DNA from: Saccharospirillum alexandrii
Lineage (GTDB): Bacteria > Pseudomonadota > Gammaproteobacteria > Pseudomonadales > Natronospirillaceae
NCBI RefSeq assembly: GCF_004000275.1
Contig: NZ_RCIP01000001.1
Coordinates: 1,170,749-1,234,748 of the forward strand
Length of the DNA stretch: 64,000 bases
Direction of reading: 5' to 3'
Made by a program: the position numbers and the translations under genes. The notes beneath the pieces were generated by a model. It did not search any database, was not told the origin of the DNA, and saw nothing but the letters and a program-made list of their open reading frames with translations. Positions 45,300 through 53,903 of this stretch are shown in pieces; position 1 is the stretch's first letter; the number at the start of each line of letters is the position of its first letter.

Positions 45300-45627
45300 T
45301 AGGATATCGCCCGCTGAAAAGTAAGCATTGGAAAGCCGTTTGCGACACTTTTACGATGCGCGGCAAGCCCGCGACCATCGGTTTGTACAAGCGTCAGTCA
45401 GTAACAAACCACTTCCTGAAACTGTGAAAGCCCACCATGGCGACGGATTAAAGCGAGTGTATGCTAACCCGCATCGCCAACAGTTAAGCCAACCGCAGCG
45501 AATTATACGGATTTTGTAACAAATGTCTTGAACAAAGCGCCAAACAAAGATCATCCATTTGGCGTATAGACGTTACGACGGTTGGCGTTCAGTGGTTTAC
45601 CGGGGTAGGCGGCAGGCATTTACACCC
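45300..45627. other. Intergenic region upstream of mqo
   Basis: About 330 bases between mqo and the terminator of the cyanophycinase-like gene. No coding frame or known motif is apparent. The mqo promoter should lie in the AT-rich half nearest the gene. Confidence 0.4.
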
Positions 45628-45656
45628 CCATAAAAAAGCCGGGTTGCCCCGGCTTT
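45628..45656 (-). terminator. Terminator of the cyanophycinase-like gene
   Basis: A 9-bp stem AAAGCCGGG/CCCGGCTTT with a four-base TTGC loop (45635-45656); on the minus strand it is followed by TTTTTTATGG. It lies 20 bases after the stop codon at 45676. Confidence 0.9.
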
Positions 45657-45675
45657 CAGATCAACGTTGGACGAC

Positions 45676-48099
45676 TCAGTCGTGGGCAATATCCAGCGTC
45701 AGATTCTGATACGACACCTGGTCACCCTTCTGCACCGCCACCGTGTCGGCACCGGCAGAGATTGTCAGGGTGTATTGTGGGTCATCTTCAAAGGAGGTTC
45801 CCGTCGCACCGGTCTCACCAGCAACCAGGGTATTGCGAACCCAGGTCCGATAGTTGTCTTCATACAAGACATCGTTATTGGTGGCACCGACTGCCGGCGT
45901 CTGATCCAGGGTCAGTTCCGTACCCGTGTCCGCAAACTCGATGTCGTACGTTTCTGATTGCGGATACCAGACAAACCGGTCCCCTTCGGTCAGGTAGTGA
46001 GTGATGACATTGTTTGCCTCGAACGGTGCATCGGCAGTCGCCACCAGTTCAGCCGCGTCGATGATATAGACACCACCAGCACCCGTTACCTGCATCACAA
46101 CACGGTGGGTACCTTCTCCATTGTGCTCGGCTACATTCAAGGCTGTGGTCTCATCCACACCGAACCCAAACCGAACATCGGCTTCCTCGACCAGTCGAAC
46201 CAGGCGGGTTTCACGGGCGCGCTCCGAAAAATGCGTGTCGGTCACACCCCATGGAAAGGTGCCCATACCACCCGTAGGTTCGTGATTGCTGCTGTCGTAA
46301 CCATTTACCAGCGCATCATAGGCCGAGCCTGCCGTAATCATCGGATTTACGGGTTCCGCATTGAGCAGTTTGCCACCCCCCTGAACTGCCGCACCAGCTG
46401 AGGTGCCGCCAATAATCAGATCACCGGCCGCCTGGCGCGCCAGAATCTGAGTCAGCTCAGCACTTTCCTGACGGACAGCGCCATCGAAAGTCACCAGTGC
46501 ATCAAAGGTGCGAACCTGATCACCACCATTGATGAATATACCATCCGCTGCTTCGATTTCACTTGCCAGCCCCTGCTCACAAGCGGTCATGTGTGACTCG
46601 AAGTAATCCGGATAGAGAAGATCCAGGTGGGCCGCTGACGCATAATCGCTGTGGTAAGCGGCCAGCCAGTCGCACTGGGCCTCATCGCGTGCCTTGCGGT
46701 AGGCACGGTCAAGCGGTAACCAGCGTGCTTCAGCTCCAGCCTGTTCGAACACACCCTGATAATAATCGGCAGCAGCGTAACTGTTTGCTGAAGAAGATGT
46801 CATGACAAGAATGGTCGGCGTCTCTTTGCCACTGGCATCACGAGCCTGCTCAACAAACGCTTGATACAAACCTACTGCATCGCCATTGACCGAATTCGAA
46901 AGACCTACATACTCTACCGCTCTCTCATAGTCGGTAAGGTCATCAATAAGCAATTCGAGTATTTTGTACCGTATCGTTCCTGGCAAGTCGTTCCAAAGGT
47001 CCAGTCCGGTTTCATAACCATCACGCAGTACCACGTCGGAAAATGCATCGCCAAACACATCTCGATTTTTGCCTTCACCAGTATTGTTGCTGTAATCGAC
47101 TGAGACTTCACCGGATTCATCCAGCATCGCCTGCAGGATCAACACCACCTCATCTTGGTGTTCGCTGCTGTCCCAGCCAGACTGTACGTCAATGGCGTCG
47201 ATGATCGCCTGATCCAGAATAAAGCTATTGGCATCCAGCGTATCAACCAAACGGAAGAAGTCACCGGCGTTATCGTCGTCAACCAGATAACTCAGGTCTG
47301 AGTTATAAAGTGCATCGCCATCAGCAAGTAGCGTTCCGCCCGCATCTATGCCTTTCAGGGCGAGCAGCAGCTCATCCTGCTTGCGAGCATCGGTACTGAC
47401 AAGCCCGGCAACAACGGTTTTAATCACATCCTGTTCGTCGGTCAGTGTATCAGCGGCCAGAGCATTCACCATGGCACTGACCGCTGCCGACTTGGCTTCT
47501 GTCACCGTATAATTCAGACGCTGGTCCGCTTTTTTCAAGCCTTCAAACGTGGCGTACTGGGCAGAGGAACTGTCAAACCAGATACTCTCACCATCAACGT
47601 CATCGGGCAGCGCAGGCACTTCCGCGTTTGTGGTGCCAATAAAGTCAGCTCTGAAATCCTGCCAATCGGCATACTCCAAGTCGTCTCCTAATTGGCCCTG
47701 CAAATAGTTGAGTATCAGCTCGACGCCAACTTTGAAATCCGGATCCGTTTCCCATGAGGGGTCAGCCACCAATGCATCAATTTTAACCTGACTCATCTCG
47801 ACCGGTTCGGTTAGTGCGACGGCGACTTTTGCCGACGTATCGCCGTAGTATGCCCAATATTCATCCCAGTCATCACAATCATCTGGTTGGACACTCGAGC
47901 AAACACTGCCCGCACCACCCACGAGTTGAGAACGCATTTGGCCGTCTGAGATTGTCGTTAATGGAAACTCAACACTGACCTTAAAAGGTGGCTGCACAGT
48001 TTCGGGAGTATCATCCTTCGAACTGGCGTTACAGCCTGCCAGTACAGCAGCAGCGGCCAGCGTTAGTGCCAGCGATATAGGCGTGTTATTCGACTTCAT
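45676..48099 (-). CDS. Cyanophycinase-like (peptidase S51) lipoprotein with unassigned N-terminal region
   Basis: A predicted 807-residue lipoprotein (lipobox 'VLAGCNASS', Cys23). Residues about 430-680 resemble secreted cyanophycinases: 'PTILVMTSSSANS', 'GIFINGGDQVRTFD', nucleophile Ser near 567 in 'IIGGTSAGAAVQGG', and 'TDTHFSERARETRLVRLV' with the expected His. These enzymes cleave multi-L-arginyl-poly-aspartate. Residues about 30-420 match nothing I recognise; they are acidic and helical and could bind a surface or polymer. About 120 residues after the peptidase form a beta-rich tail. The ATG at 48099 has CAGGTG upstream; the frame stays open to 48171. It stands alone. Substrate specificity is inferred from the family. 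Confidence 0.8.
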   Translation of the reverse strand: MKSNNTPISLALTLAAAAVLAGCNASSKDDTPETVQPPFKVSVEFPLTTISDGQMRSQLVGGAGSVCSSVQPDDCDDWDEYWAYYGDTSAKVAVALTEPVEMSQVKIDALVADPSWETDPDFKVGVELILNYLQGQLGDDLEYADWQDFRADFIGTTNAEVPALPDDVDGESIWFDSSSAQYATFEGLKKADQRLNYTVTEAKSAAVSAMVNALAADTLTDEQDVIKTVVAGLVSTDARKQDELLLALKGIDAGGTLLADGDALYNSDLSYLVDDDNAGDFFRLVDTLDANSFILDQAIIDAIDVQSGWDSSEHQDEVVLILQAMLDESGEVSVDYSNNTGEGKNRDVFGDAFSDVVLRDGYETGLDLWNDLPGTIRYKILELLIDDLTDYERAVEYVGLSNSVNGDAVGLYQAFVEQARDASGKETPTILVMTSSSANSYAAADYYQGVFEQAGAEARWLPLDRAYRKARDEAQCDWLAAYHSDYASAAHLDLLYPDYFESHMTACEQGLASEIEAADGIFINGGDQVRTFDALVTFDGAVRQESAELTQILARQAAGDLIIGGTSAGAAVQGGGKLLNAEPVNPMITAGSAYDALVNGYDSSNHEPTGGMGTFPWGVTDTHFSERARETRLVRLVEEADVRFGFGVDETTALNVAEHNGEGTHRVVMQVTGAGGVYIIDAAELVATADAPFEANNVITHYLTEGDRFVWYPQSETYDIEFADTGTELTLDQTPAVGATNNDVLYEDNYRTWVRNTLVAGETGATGTSFEDDPQYTLTISAGADTVAVQKGDQVSYQNLTLDIAHD

Positions 48100-48633
48100 A
48101 GATTCACCTGTCCACGACGAACCGCGCGAGTTCATCACGTAAAAATTTGAGAATTGATCAGATTGGGCCATGACGTTTCAAACAGTCAGAACGTTGTAAC
48201 AGGCAGGCACACACAGCGGTAACAGCAACCGGATCGTGGCTCGCTAACGATCAGACTGTAGATTGAAACAGAGACCAGGAACGACTCAAAGGACAGGCAG
48301 TGGCTACTCGTCGAACCACTCGCTGAGGTAATACGCTTTGCACGGGAAGGCCCGATAATGGCCTCTTACATTGGTCATCATAATGGTTTACGGCAGCCGG
48401 GTCGGTTGCCTTTACCCTCGTGTTGATGGCATTTATTGTTATCTTGGAACGTGAACGCTGTGCAAATTGACTGCTGTGCGTTACGTTTTGCTGGTTGCCT
48501 TCGCATGATTTTAATCTGCGTAATCAGCACTTCCAATGTAGGTGTAGTCGGGGGGCGTTGACAAGTATCTTTGCTCGGAAATCGCTAAAAATTAAACCCA
48601 GGTCGCATTCCTGTAATTCTAACCGGGTTTGAT
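48100..48633. other. Intergenic region between the cyanophycinase-like gene and alr
   Basis: About 530 bases. I find no gene, tRNA or strong hairpin. The promoter of the cyanophycinase-like gene is expected in the first 200 bases. No terminator for alr is obvious. Confidence 0.4.
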
Positions 48634-49719
48634 TTAGTCAGTGGGCCATTGTTTATCGACACGGGGTGAAACCCGCGTCAACAATTCATAGCCAATGGTA
48701 CCGATATGTGAGGCGACTTCATCGACACTCAGGTGCTCGCCCCAGAGTTCAGCCGAGTCTCCGAGTTGGACCTGGGGTACATCGGTCACATCAACAGTCA
48801 GCATATCCATCGATACCTTACCCACCAGAGGCACGCGCTGCCCGCTCAGCCAGACCGGCGTGTTATCGGGTGCATGACGCGGGTAGCCATCGCCATAGCC
48901 AATGGCCAGAGTAGCGATGCGACTCTCCCGTTCGGCTTGCCAGCGAGCACCATAGCCGACCCTCTCACCGGCCTGGATATGACGCAGAGCGATAACGGGC
49001 GCGGTTAAGGTCATCGCCGGTTTCAGCCCCAGCTCCAACCCGGTTTTGCCGAACCCGGGCGAGGCGCCATACAGCATGATACCGGGTCGAACCCAGTCGG
49101 CATGGCTTTCAGGCCAGGCCATGACGCCAGCCGAATTGGCCAGGCACAAATGCACGCCTGGCAGTGCCCTGGCCAATGCATTAAAGCGGGCAATTTGTGT
49201 TGAGGTAAAGGGGGCCTCGGGCTCATCGGCACTGGCAAAATGCGTCATCAGGTTGACTGGCTGAAGGGGTCGAATCGCCTGAATTCGTTTGACGAAGTCG
49301 GGCACTTGGCCGGGTGATATGCCCAACCGGTGCATGCCGGTATCGACCTTCAGCCAAATGCGCTGTTGCCCGAGCCGGTCTGCCATGGTTTCGAGGCAGG
49401 TCAGTTGCTCTGTCTGGTGAACGACGGTATCGCAGCCAAGGCGCACCGCATCCAGCGCTTGCAGAGGCCCCAGCGTGCCTTCCAGTAAGAGTATGGGCGC
49501 ATTGATGCCCGCATCCCGCAGTGTCTGAGCCTCTGCCAAAGTTGCAACAGCAAAGCCATCGGCCTGATGCAGCGCCTGAGCCGCCTGAACCGCACCGTGA
49601 CCATAGCCATCGGCTTTTACCACCGCCCAGATCCGAGCCCCGGGCGCCAGCGTTCGGACCCGCTGCAGGTTGTACCGCAACGCCGAGGGGTCCATGTACG
49701 CGCATGTGCCCCGGCTCAT
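48634..49719 (-). CDS. alr: Alanine racemase
   Basis: A 361-residue PLP enzyme that supplies D-alanine for peptidoglycan. PLP-binding Lys35 lies in 'AVVKADGYGHGA', and the second catalytic residue, Tyr, is in 'ERVGYGARWQAERE' from the C-terminal domain. 'SMDMLTVDVTDVPQVQLGD' is standard. The start overlaps the dnaB stop by four bases, so alr is translated from the dnaB message. This dnaB-alr order is usual for the class. Confidence 0.96.
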   Translation of the reverse strand: MSRGTCAYMDPSALRYNLQRVRTLAPGARIWAVVKADGYGHGAVQAAQALHQADGFAVATLAEAQTLRDAGINAPILLLEGTLGPLQALDAVRLGCDTVVHQTEQLTCLETMADRLGQQRIWLKVDTGMHRLGISPGQVPDFVKRIQAIRPLQPVNLMTHFASADEPEAPFTSTQIARFNALARALPGVHLCLANSAGVMAWPESHADWVRPGIMLYGASPGFGKTGLELGLKPAMTLTAPVIALRHIQAGERVGYGARWQAERESRIATLAIGYGDGYPRHAPDNTPVWLSGQRVPLVGKVSMDMLTVDVTDVPQVQLGDSAELWGEHLSVDEVASHIGTIGYELLTRVSPRVDKQWPTD

Positions 49720-51119
49720 TCGTCTTGCCAGCTCCCGTATTGCTCCGGCGCCAGGTTTTCAAATCGGCTGTATTGCCCCAAAAACGCGACCCGACAGGTA
49801 CCGATGGGGCCATTCCGCTGCTTGCCGATAATCAGCTCGGCAATCCCCTTGTCGGTGGAATCTTCGTTATAAACTTCATCGCGGTAGATGAACATGATGA
49901 TGTCGGCGTCTTGCTCGATCGCGCCGGACTCCCGCAGGTCCGAGTTGACCGGTCGTTTGTTGGGGCGCTGTTCGAGGCTCCGGTTCAACTGCGACAGGGC
50001 GACCATGGGACAATTGAATTCCTTCGCCAGCGCCTTCAGCGACCGCGAAATCTCGGAAATCTCACCGGTACGGCCCTCGGTAAAGCCCTTGATCTTCATC
50101 AGCTGCAAATAGTCGATCATGATCAAACCAATGTCGCCATGCTCCCGCACCAGCCGACGCAAACGGCTGCGCATCTCATTCGGACTGATGCCAGGCGTAT
50201 CGTCAATAAACAGCTTACGGTCTTTAAGCAGGTTGACCGCCTTGGTCAGTTTGGGAAAGTCGTCTTCATGCAGCTTACCGGTTTTAACCCGCCCCATATC
50301 GATGCGCCCAAGTGACGCGATGGACCGGGTGATGATCTGGTCTGCGGGCATTTCCAGGCTGAATACGACGACGGGCTTTTCCTGGTTCAGCGTCGCCTCT
50401 TCCACCAGGTTCATGGCCAGGGTCGTTTTACCCATGGAGGGCCGCGCGGCTAGTATCATCAGGTCACCGGCTTGCATACCGGTCGTCATTTTGTCGAGAT
50501 CGGTAAAACCGGTCGACACCCCGGTAATCTCACTGTCGGAGTGAAAGAGTTCATCAATGCGCTGAATGGCCCGGTCGACCAGCGGGTTAACGTGTACCAG
50601 CCCGCCATCCTGATCGGCCCGTTCCTCGGCAATCTGAAACACCTGGCGTTCGGCGTCGTCCAGAATGGATTCTGCATCCATCCCGCGCGGGTCATAGGCT
50701 TTGCTGGCAATATCATTGGCAACGGCAATCAACCGCCGCAACACCGACCGCTCCTGCACGATCTTGGCGTAGGCGACCAGGTTACCGATCGACGGCGTGT
50801 TTTCAGCCAGATCGTTCAGATACTCCATACCTCCGACGGCATCGAGCTGTTTCTCGTTGTCGAGCGCTTCACCCAGGGTAATCACATCGAGCGGCTGAGT
50901 TTGCTCGGCCAGCCGGATCATCATCCGGTACACCTGGCGGTGCTCGTTACGGTAGAAATCGTCGGGCAGTAGGATCTCGGCGACGTTATCCCACTGGCTG
51001 TTGTCGATCATCAGCGCACCCAACACCGACTGCTCCGCCTCCAGCGAGTGCGGCGGCACCTTAAGCCCGGCCAACTCGTCGTTGTGGGAGAACAGATCGT
51101 CTTCGAGGGTGTCGGTCAT
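49716..51119 (-). CDS. dnaB: Replicative DNA helicase DnaB
   Basis: A 467-residue hexameric helicase. The N-terminal domain ('PPHSLEAEQSVLGALMIDN') binds primase. The RecA-like C-terminal domain has Walker A 'ARPSMGKTTLAMNL', Walker B-type 'IGLIMIDYLQLM' and the Arg-rich 'SQLNRSLEQRPNKRP' segment that reaches the neighbouring subunit. No intein is present. It is followed by alr in an ATGA overlap. The gap upstream holds a repeat element. Confidence 0.97.
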   Translation of the reverse strand: MTDTLEDDLFSHNDELAGLKVPPHSLEAEQSVLGALMIDNSQWDNVAEILLPDDFYRNEHRQVYRMMIRLAEQTQPLDVITLGEALDNEKQLDAVGGMEYLNDLAENTPSIGNLVAYAKIVQERSVLRRLIAVANDIASKAYDPRGMDAESILDDAERQVFQIAEERADQDGGLVHVNPLVDRAIQRIDELFHSDSEITGVSTGFTDLDKMTTGMQAGDLMILAARPSMGKTTLAMNLVEEATLNQEKPVVVFSLEMPADQIITRSIASLGRIDMGRVKTGKLHEDDFPKLTKAVNLLKDRKLFIDDTPGISPNEMRSRLRRLVREHGDIGLIMIDYLQLMKIKGFTEGRTGEISEISRSLKALAKEFNCPMVALSQLNRSLEQRPNKRPVNSDLRESGAIEQDADIIMFIYRDEVYNEDSTDKGIAELIIGKQRNGPIGTCRVAFLGQYSRFENLAPEQYGSWQDE

Positions 51120-51220
51120 AGAGCGTTACTCATCGGGATCTTCAGCACAGAGAACAGAGCCAGCTATGGTATCGGTTTGGGCTGCCAATTGGGAGTGGCT
51201 TTGGCCTTGGAGGCTGGTGC

Positions 51221-51430
51221 CATGAGTCAGAAATTCAGAGGGTAAGCTATTCCTGTGGTCACCCCTTCTTAGGTGGCAGGCGGGCTGTCGGGTACGCCTA
51301 CTGGAGGCACGCCGTAAACCCCTCCCTGGTGGCCGTTAGACCGCATCCATGCGGTTTAACGGCCACCAGTAGACGCACCCAACACTCCTTGGATCATACG
51401 TAGCTTAATCAAAAGAATTTCTGACTCATG
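51221..51430. repeat. Nested palindromic intergenic element, copy 3, bounded by 16-bp inverted repeats
   Basis: Perfect 16-base inverted repeats, CATGAGTCAGAAATTC at 51221-51236 and its complement at 51415-51430, bound a 210-base non-coding unit in the dnaB-rplI gap. Inside are TAAGCT/AGCTTA, then near-complementary GGGTACGCCTACT and AGTAGACGCACCC. At the centre a 44-base hairpin (51326-51369) has 13 perfect outer pairs (CTGGTGGCCGTTA), a mismatch and seven inner pairs ACCGCAT/ATGCGGT around CC. CACGCCGTAAACCCCTCC and TAGACCGCATCC correspond to the conserved core of the copies at 1.0 and 22.3 kb. No target duplication or gene is seen. Confidence 0.7.
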
Positions 51431-51536
51431 ACCCCCGGGTGAACTCCTCGGCCTAACTCCAATCAACTTGACCATCCCATAGATCGCAAAGAATCATGTT
51501 TTGGAATTGGCAACCACCTGACACGGACGCCAGGCA

Positions 51537-51593
51537 CAAAAAAACGGGAGGCAGGAAACGCACCAAGTGCGCTCCTGTCTCCCGTTCTGTGTC
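51537..51593 (-). terminator. Terminator of the rpsF-rpsR-rplI operon
   Basis: On the minus strand a long stem pairs ACGGGAGACAGGAGCGCA with TGCGTTTCCTGCCTCCCGT (few mismatches, short loop) and is followed by TTTTTTTGTG. It lies about 35 bases after the rplI stop codon. Confidence 0.9.
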
Positions 51594-51624
51594 AGAACCC
51601 TATCAGCAGTGAATTACTGCTGTA

Positions 51625-52074
51625 TCAGGCTTCTGGTACCACGATGATGTGAACCGAGGCTTCAACATCCGGATGAACCTGGATGGTGATGTTGAATTCA
51701 CCGGTGTTACGGATCGGGCCAGCAGGCATTTTGACTTCAGCCTTGCTGATTTCAACGCCAGCGGCAGCAACCAGATCGGCCACATCGCGCGGGCCAATAG
51801 AACCGAACAGCTTGCCTTCGTCACCGGCGTTCGCTTGAACGGTCAGTTCGATTTCGGCCAGCTTCTCGGCGCGCTCGTGAGCAGCAGCCAGTTTTTCGGC
51901 CTCGGCTTTTTCGAGCTCGGCACGACGCTCTTCAAAAATTTTAACGTTGTCCTTGCTAGCAGGCACAGCCTTGCCTTGCGGGACCAGGTAGTTACGTGCG
52001 TAACCGTTTTTTACGTTAACGGTGTCGCCCAGAACACCCATCTTGCCAACTTTCTCAAGCAGGATAACTTCCAT
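51625..52074 (-). CDS. rplI: 50S ribosomal protein L9
   Basis: A 149-residue ribosomal protein. '[30 protein letters not shown]' is the highly conserved N-terminal domain, joined by a long helix ('[25 protein letters not shown]') to the C-terminal domain. The ATG at 52074 has GAGG nine bases upstream; the open frame to 52095 overlaps the previous gene and is not needed. Last gene of the S6 operon. Confidence 0.97.
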   Translation of the reverse strand: MEVILLEKVGKMGVLGDTVNVKNGYARNYLVPQGKAVPASKDNVKIFEERRAELEKAEAEKLAAAHERAEKLAEIELTVQANAGDEGKLFGSIGPRDVADLVAAAGVEISKAEVKMPAGPIRNTGEFNITIQVHPDVEASVHIIVVPEA

Positions 52075-52084
52075 CTCGCTTACC

Positions 52085-52939
52085 TCATTCGTCATTCTGG
52101 TCCGGCGCTTTGGTCAGGCGGGCTCGAATATCAAGCACACCATCAATCACAGCACCCAGTACCAGCAATGGTAAAATGAACTGATTGAGCAGCAGACCCC
52201 CGACATAAAATGCGAGTAACCACTGCCCACCCATATTCGTTTTCGCGATCACCCCATGCACCAACGCCACACCGGCGAATAACAGGGGCAACAGCAACAA
52301 CAGCATGGCTGCAGGCTTAACTACGTAAGCCAGGCCCGCCAGCAACACCAGCGCTATCAGCAAGCGGCCGCTGATTCGCAGCGCGTGGAATTCCTGTCGG
52401 AACCCACCCGGGTTGTACAACCCGGCTTGCCAGTAACGCGCCAGCACCAAACACAACAGCGCTTCCAGAAGTTCTACGGTCATTACCAGAAAAGCCGCGT
52501 TGGGCTTCACCGATTCCAACATCTGCCACATGGGCTGAGAGGTATCGGCGCCAGCGACACCCTGCTGTACCTGGGTAATCACCGCTTCAAACCGATCGTT
52601 CAGCAAACCCTGGGCGGCTAAAGCCAGCGCGATGCCCAGCAGGGCCGCCACTGTCAACAACACCGACCAGCTCTGCACCGATCGCATCACCATCGCCAAT
52701 AGCGCGGTGACGGGTAAAACCAGCAGAGGCAAGATCATCCCGGTCAATTGCCAGGAAACCAATCCCCCTGCCAAACTCCACATCAGCACCCTGGTGCCTT
52801 CGGTGGCGCCACGCCTGAGCGTGACCAGTGCCACCAGCGCCGCGCTGAGTGCATAAAGCATCGGCAGCGCAGCAAAACCTGCAGCAAGAACCCCAGCGTT
52901 CAGTTGGCTTTTCATCGCAAAGCGAGCCAAGCCCATCAT
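52085..52939 (-). CDS. Integral membrane protein between rpsR and rplI (DUF2232-like)
   Basis: A 284-residue protein with about eight hydrophobic helices and few charged residues. Members of this type sit between rpsR and rplI in Pseudomonas and other gammaproteobacteria, and I suspect DUF2232 or a related family; its function is unknown. '[36 protein letters not shown]' near residues 135-170 and '[26 protein letters not shown]'-like helices resemble that group. GGAGG lies nine bases before the ATG. It is 10 bases from rplI and 25 from rpsR, so it is co-transcribed with ribosomal genes. An ATG one codon later is equally possible. Confidence 0.8.
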   Translation of the reverse strand: MMGLARFAMKSQLNAGVLAAGFAALPMLYALSAALVALVTLRRGATEGTRVLMWSLAGGLVSWQLTGMILPLLVLPVTALLAMVMRSVQSWSVLLTVAALLGIALALAAQGLLNDRFEAVITQVQQGVAGADTSQPMWQMLESVKPNAAFLVMTVELLEALLCLVLARYWQAGLYNPGGFRQEFHALRISGRLLIALVLLAGLAYVVKPAAMLLLLLPLLFAGVALVHGVIAKTNMGGQWLLAFYVGGLLLNQFILPLLVLGAVIDGVLDIRARLTKAPDQNDE

Positions 52940-52964
52940 GCCCGGGTCCTCCCTTTAATCCGAC

Positions 52965-53192
52965 TTACTGATGACTGTCGGTGTAAGGCAGCAAGGCAAG
53001 GTAGCGAGCACGCTTGATGGCCGAAGACAACTGGCGCTGGTAACGTGCACGGGTACCGGTGATCCGGCTAGGTACGATCTTGCCGGTTTCAGTAACATAG
53101 CCCTTCAACAGGTCTACATCTTTGTAATCAATTTCCTGGATGCCTTCTGCAGTAAAGCGGCAGAATTTGCGGCGGCGGAAAAAACGTGCCAT
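52965..53192 (-). CDS. rpsR: 30S ribosomal protein S18
   Basis: A 75-residue ribosomal protein with the canonical '[20 protein letters not shown]' start and '[32 protein letters not shown]' body. It lies 17 bases after rpsF and forms the S6:S18 dimer with its product in the 30S platform. Confidence 0.98.
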   Translation of the reverse strand: MARFFRRRKFCRFTAEGIQEIDYKDVDLLKGYVTETGKIVPSRITGTRARYQRQLSSAIKRARYLALLPYTDSHQ

Positions 53193-53209
53193 GTGAATGC
53201 TCCTCGTTG

Positions 53210-53632
53210 TTAGGCTTCTTCAGACTCTTCGTCGTTCTCAGGCTCAGACTCAGTCTCTTCAGCGCGGTTGCGGGCAACAGCGGCTTGAGCTTCGTCTTTG
53301 GCCTTCTTGGCTTCAACGCTCTTCATCATCGGGGATGCTTCAGTCACGGCATCTTTGCGACGCATGATCATGTTGCGGATGATGGCATCGTTAAACCGGA
53401 AGGTGCTCTTCAGATCTTCAACGGTGTCGTTGTCAGCTTCGATGTTCAGCAGAACATAGTGAGCCTTGTGAGCATTGAGAATCGGATAAGCCAGTTGACG
53501 GCGGCCCCAATCTTCATGGCGATGTACCTTGCCACCTTTCTCGGTTACAACAGAGGTGTAACGCTCGATCATGGCCGGTACTTGCTCTGACTGGTCAGGA
53601 TGGACCAGCAGAACGATTTCGTAATGACGCAT
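53210..53632 (-). CDS. rpsF: 30S ribosomal protein S6
   Basis: A 140-residue ribosomal protein. '[25 protein letters not shown]' and '[24 protein letters not shown]' are diagnostic. The acidic C-terminal tail ('[15 protein letters not shown]') is where RimK adds Glu in other species. The ATG at 53632 has AAGGAG seven bases upstream; the open frame further upstream is leader. First gene of rpsF-rpsR-membrane gene-rplI. Confidence 0.98.
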   Translation of the reverse strand: MRHYEIVLLVHPDQSEQVPAMIERYTSVVTEKGGKVHRHEDWGRRQLAYPILNAHKAHYVLLNIEADNDTVEDLKSTFRFNDAIIRNMIMRRKDAVTEASPMMKSVEAKKAKDEAQAAVARNRAEETESEPENDEESEEA

Positions 53633-53797
53633 AAAATCTCCTTGCGGTTTTGGCAACCTCCTGCGGTGCGGCCGCAGTAAGGTAAGGAGTGACTCTTCAG
53701 CCCTTGTTATGGCCCGGCCCGAAACGGCGTAACCGCCCGGCCCCGCGCATGCAAAAGGCACAAACCTCCCTGCCTGAGACAGGCCGGAAGGGCGCGC

Positions 53798-53826
53798 ATA
53801 GTATAGAATGCTGGCGATAGAATCAA
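53798..53826 (-). promoter_or_regulatory. Probable sigma-70 promoter of the rpsF operon
   Basis: Minus-strand TTGATT (-35, 53826-53821) and TACTAT (-10, 53803-53798) are separated by 17 bases. Start would be near 53790, giving a leader of about 155 bases before rpsF. The leader contains GC-rich stems and may hold the S6:S18 autoregulatory RNA known upstream of rpsF in many bacteria. Confidence 0.6.
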
Positions 53827-53903
53827 GAAAAACAGGGCCAGTGCGCCTTGCATCTGGCCGCCTGGCGCCACGCCGGTGAGGCCATTTAGTCTGTTACAGT
53901 GCA

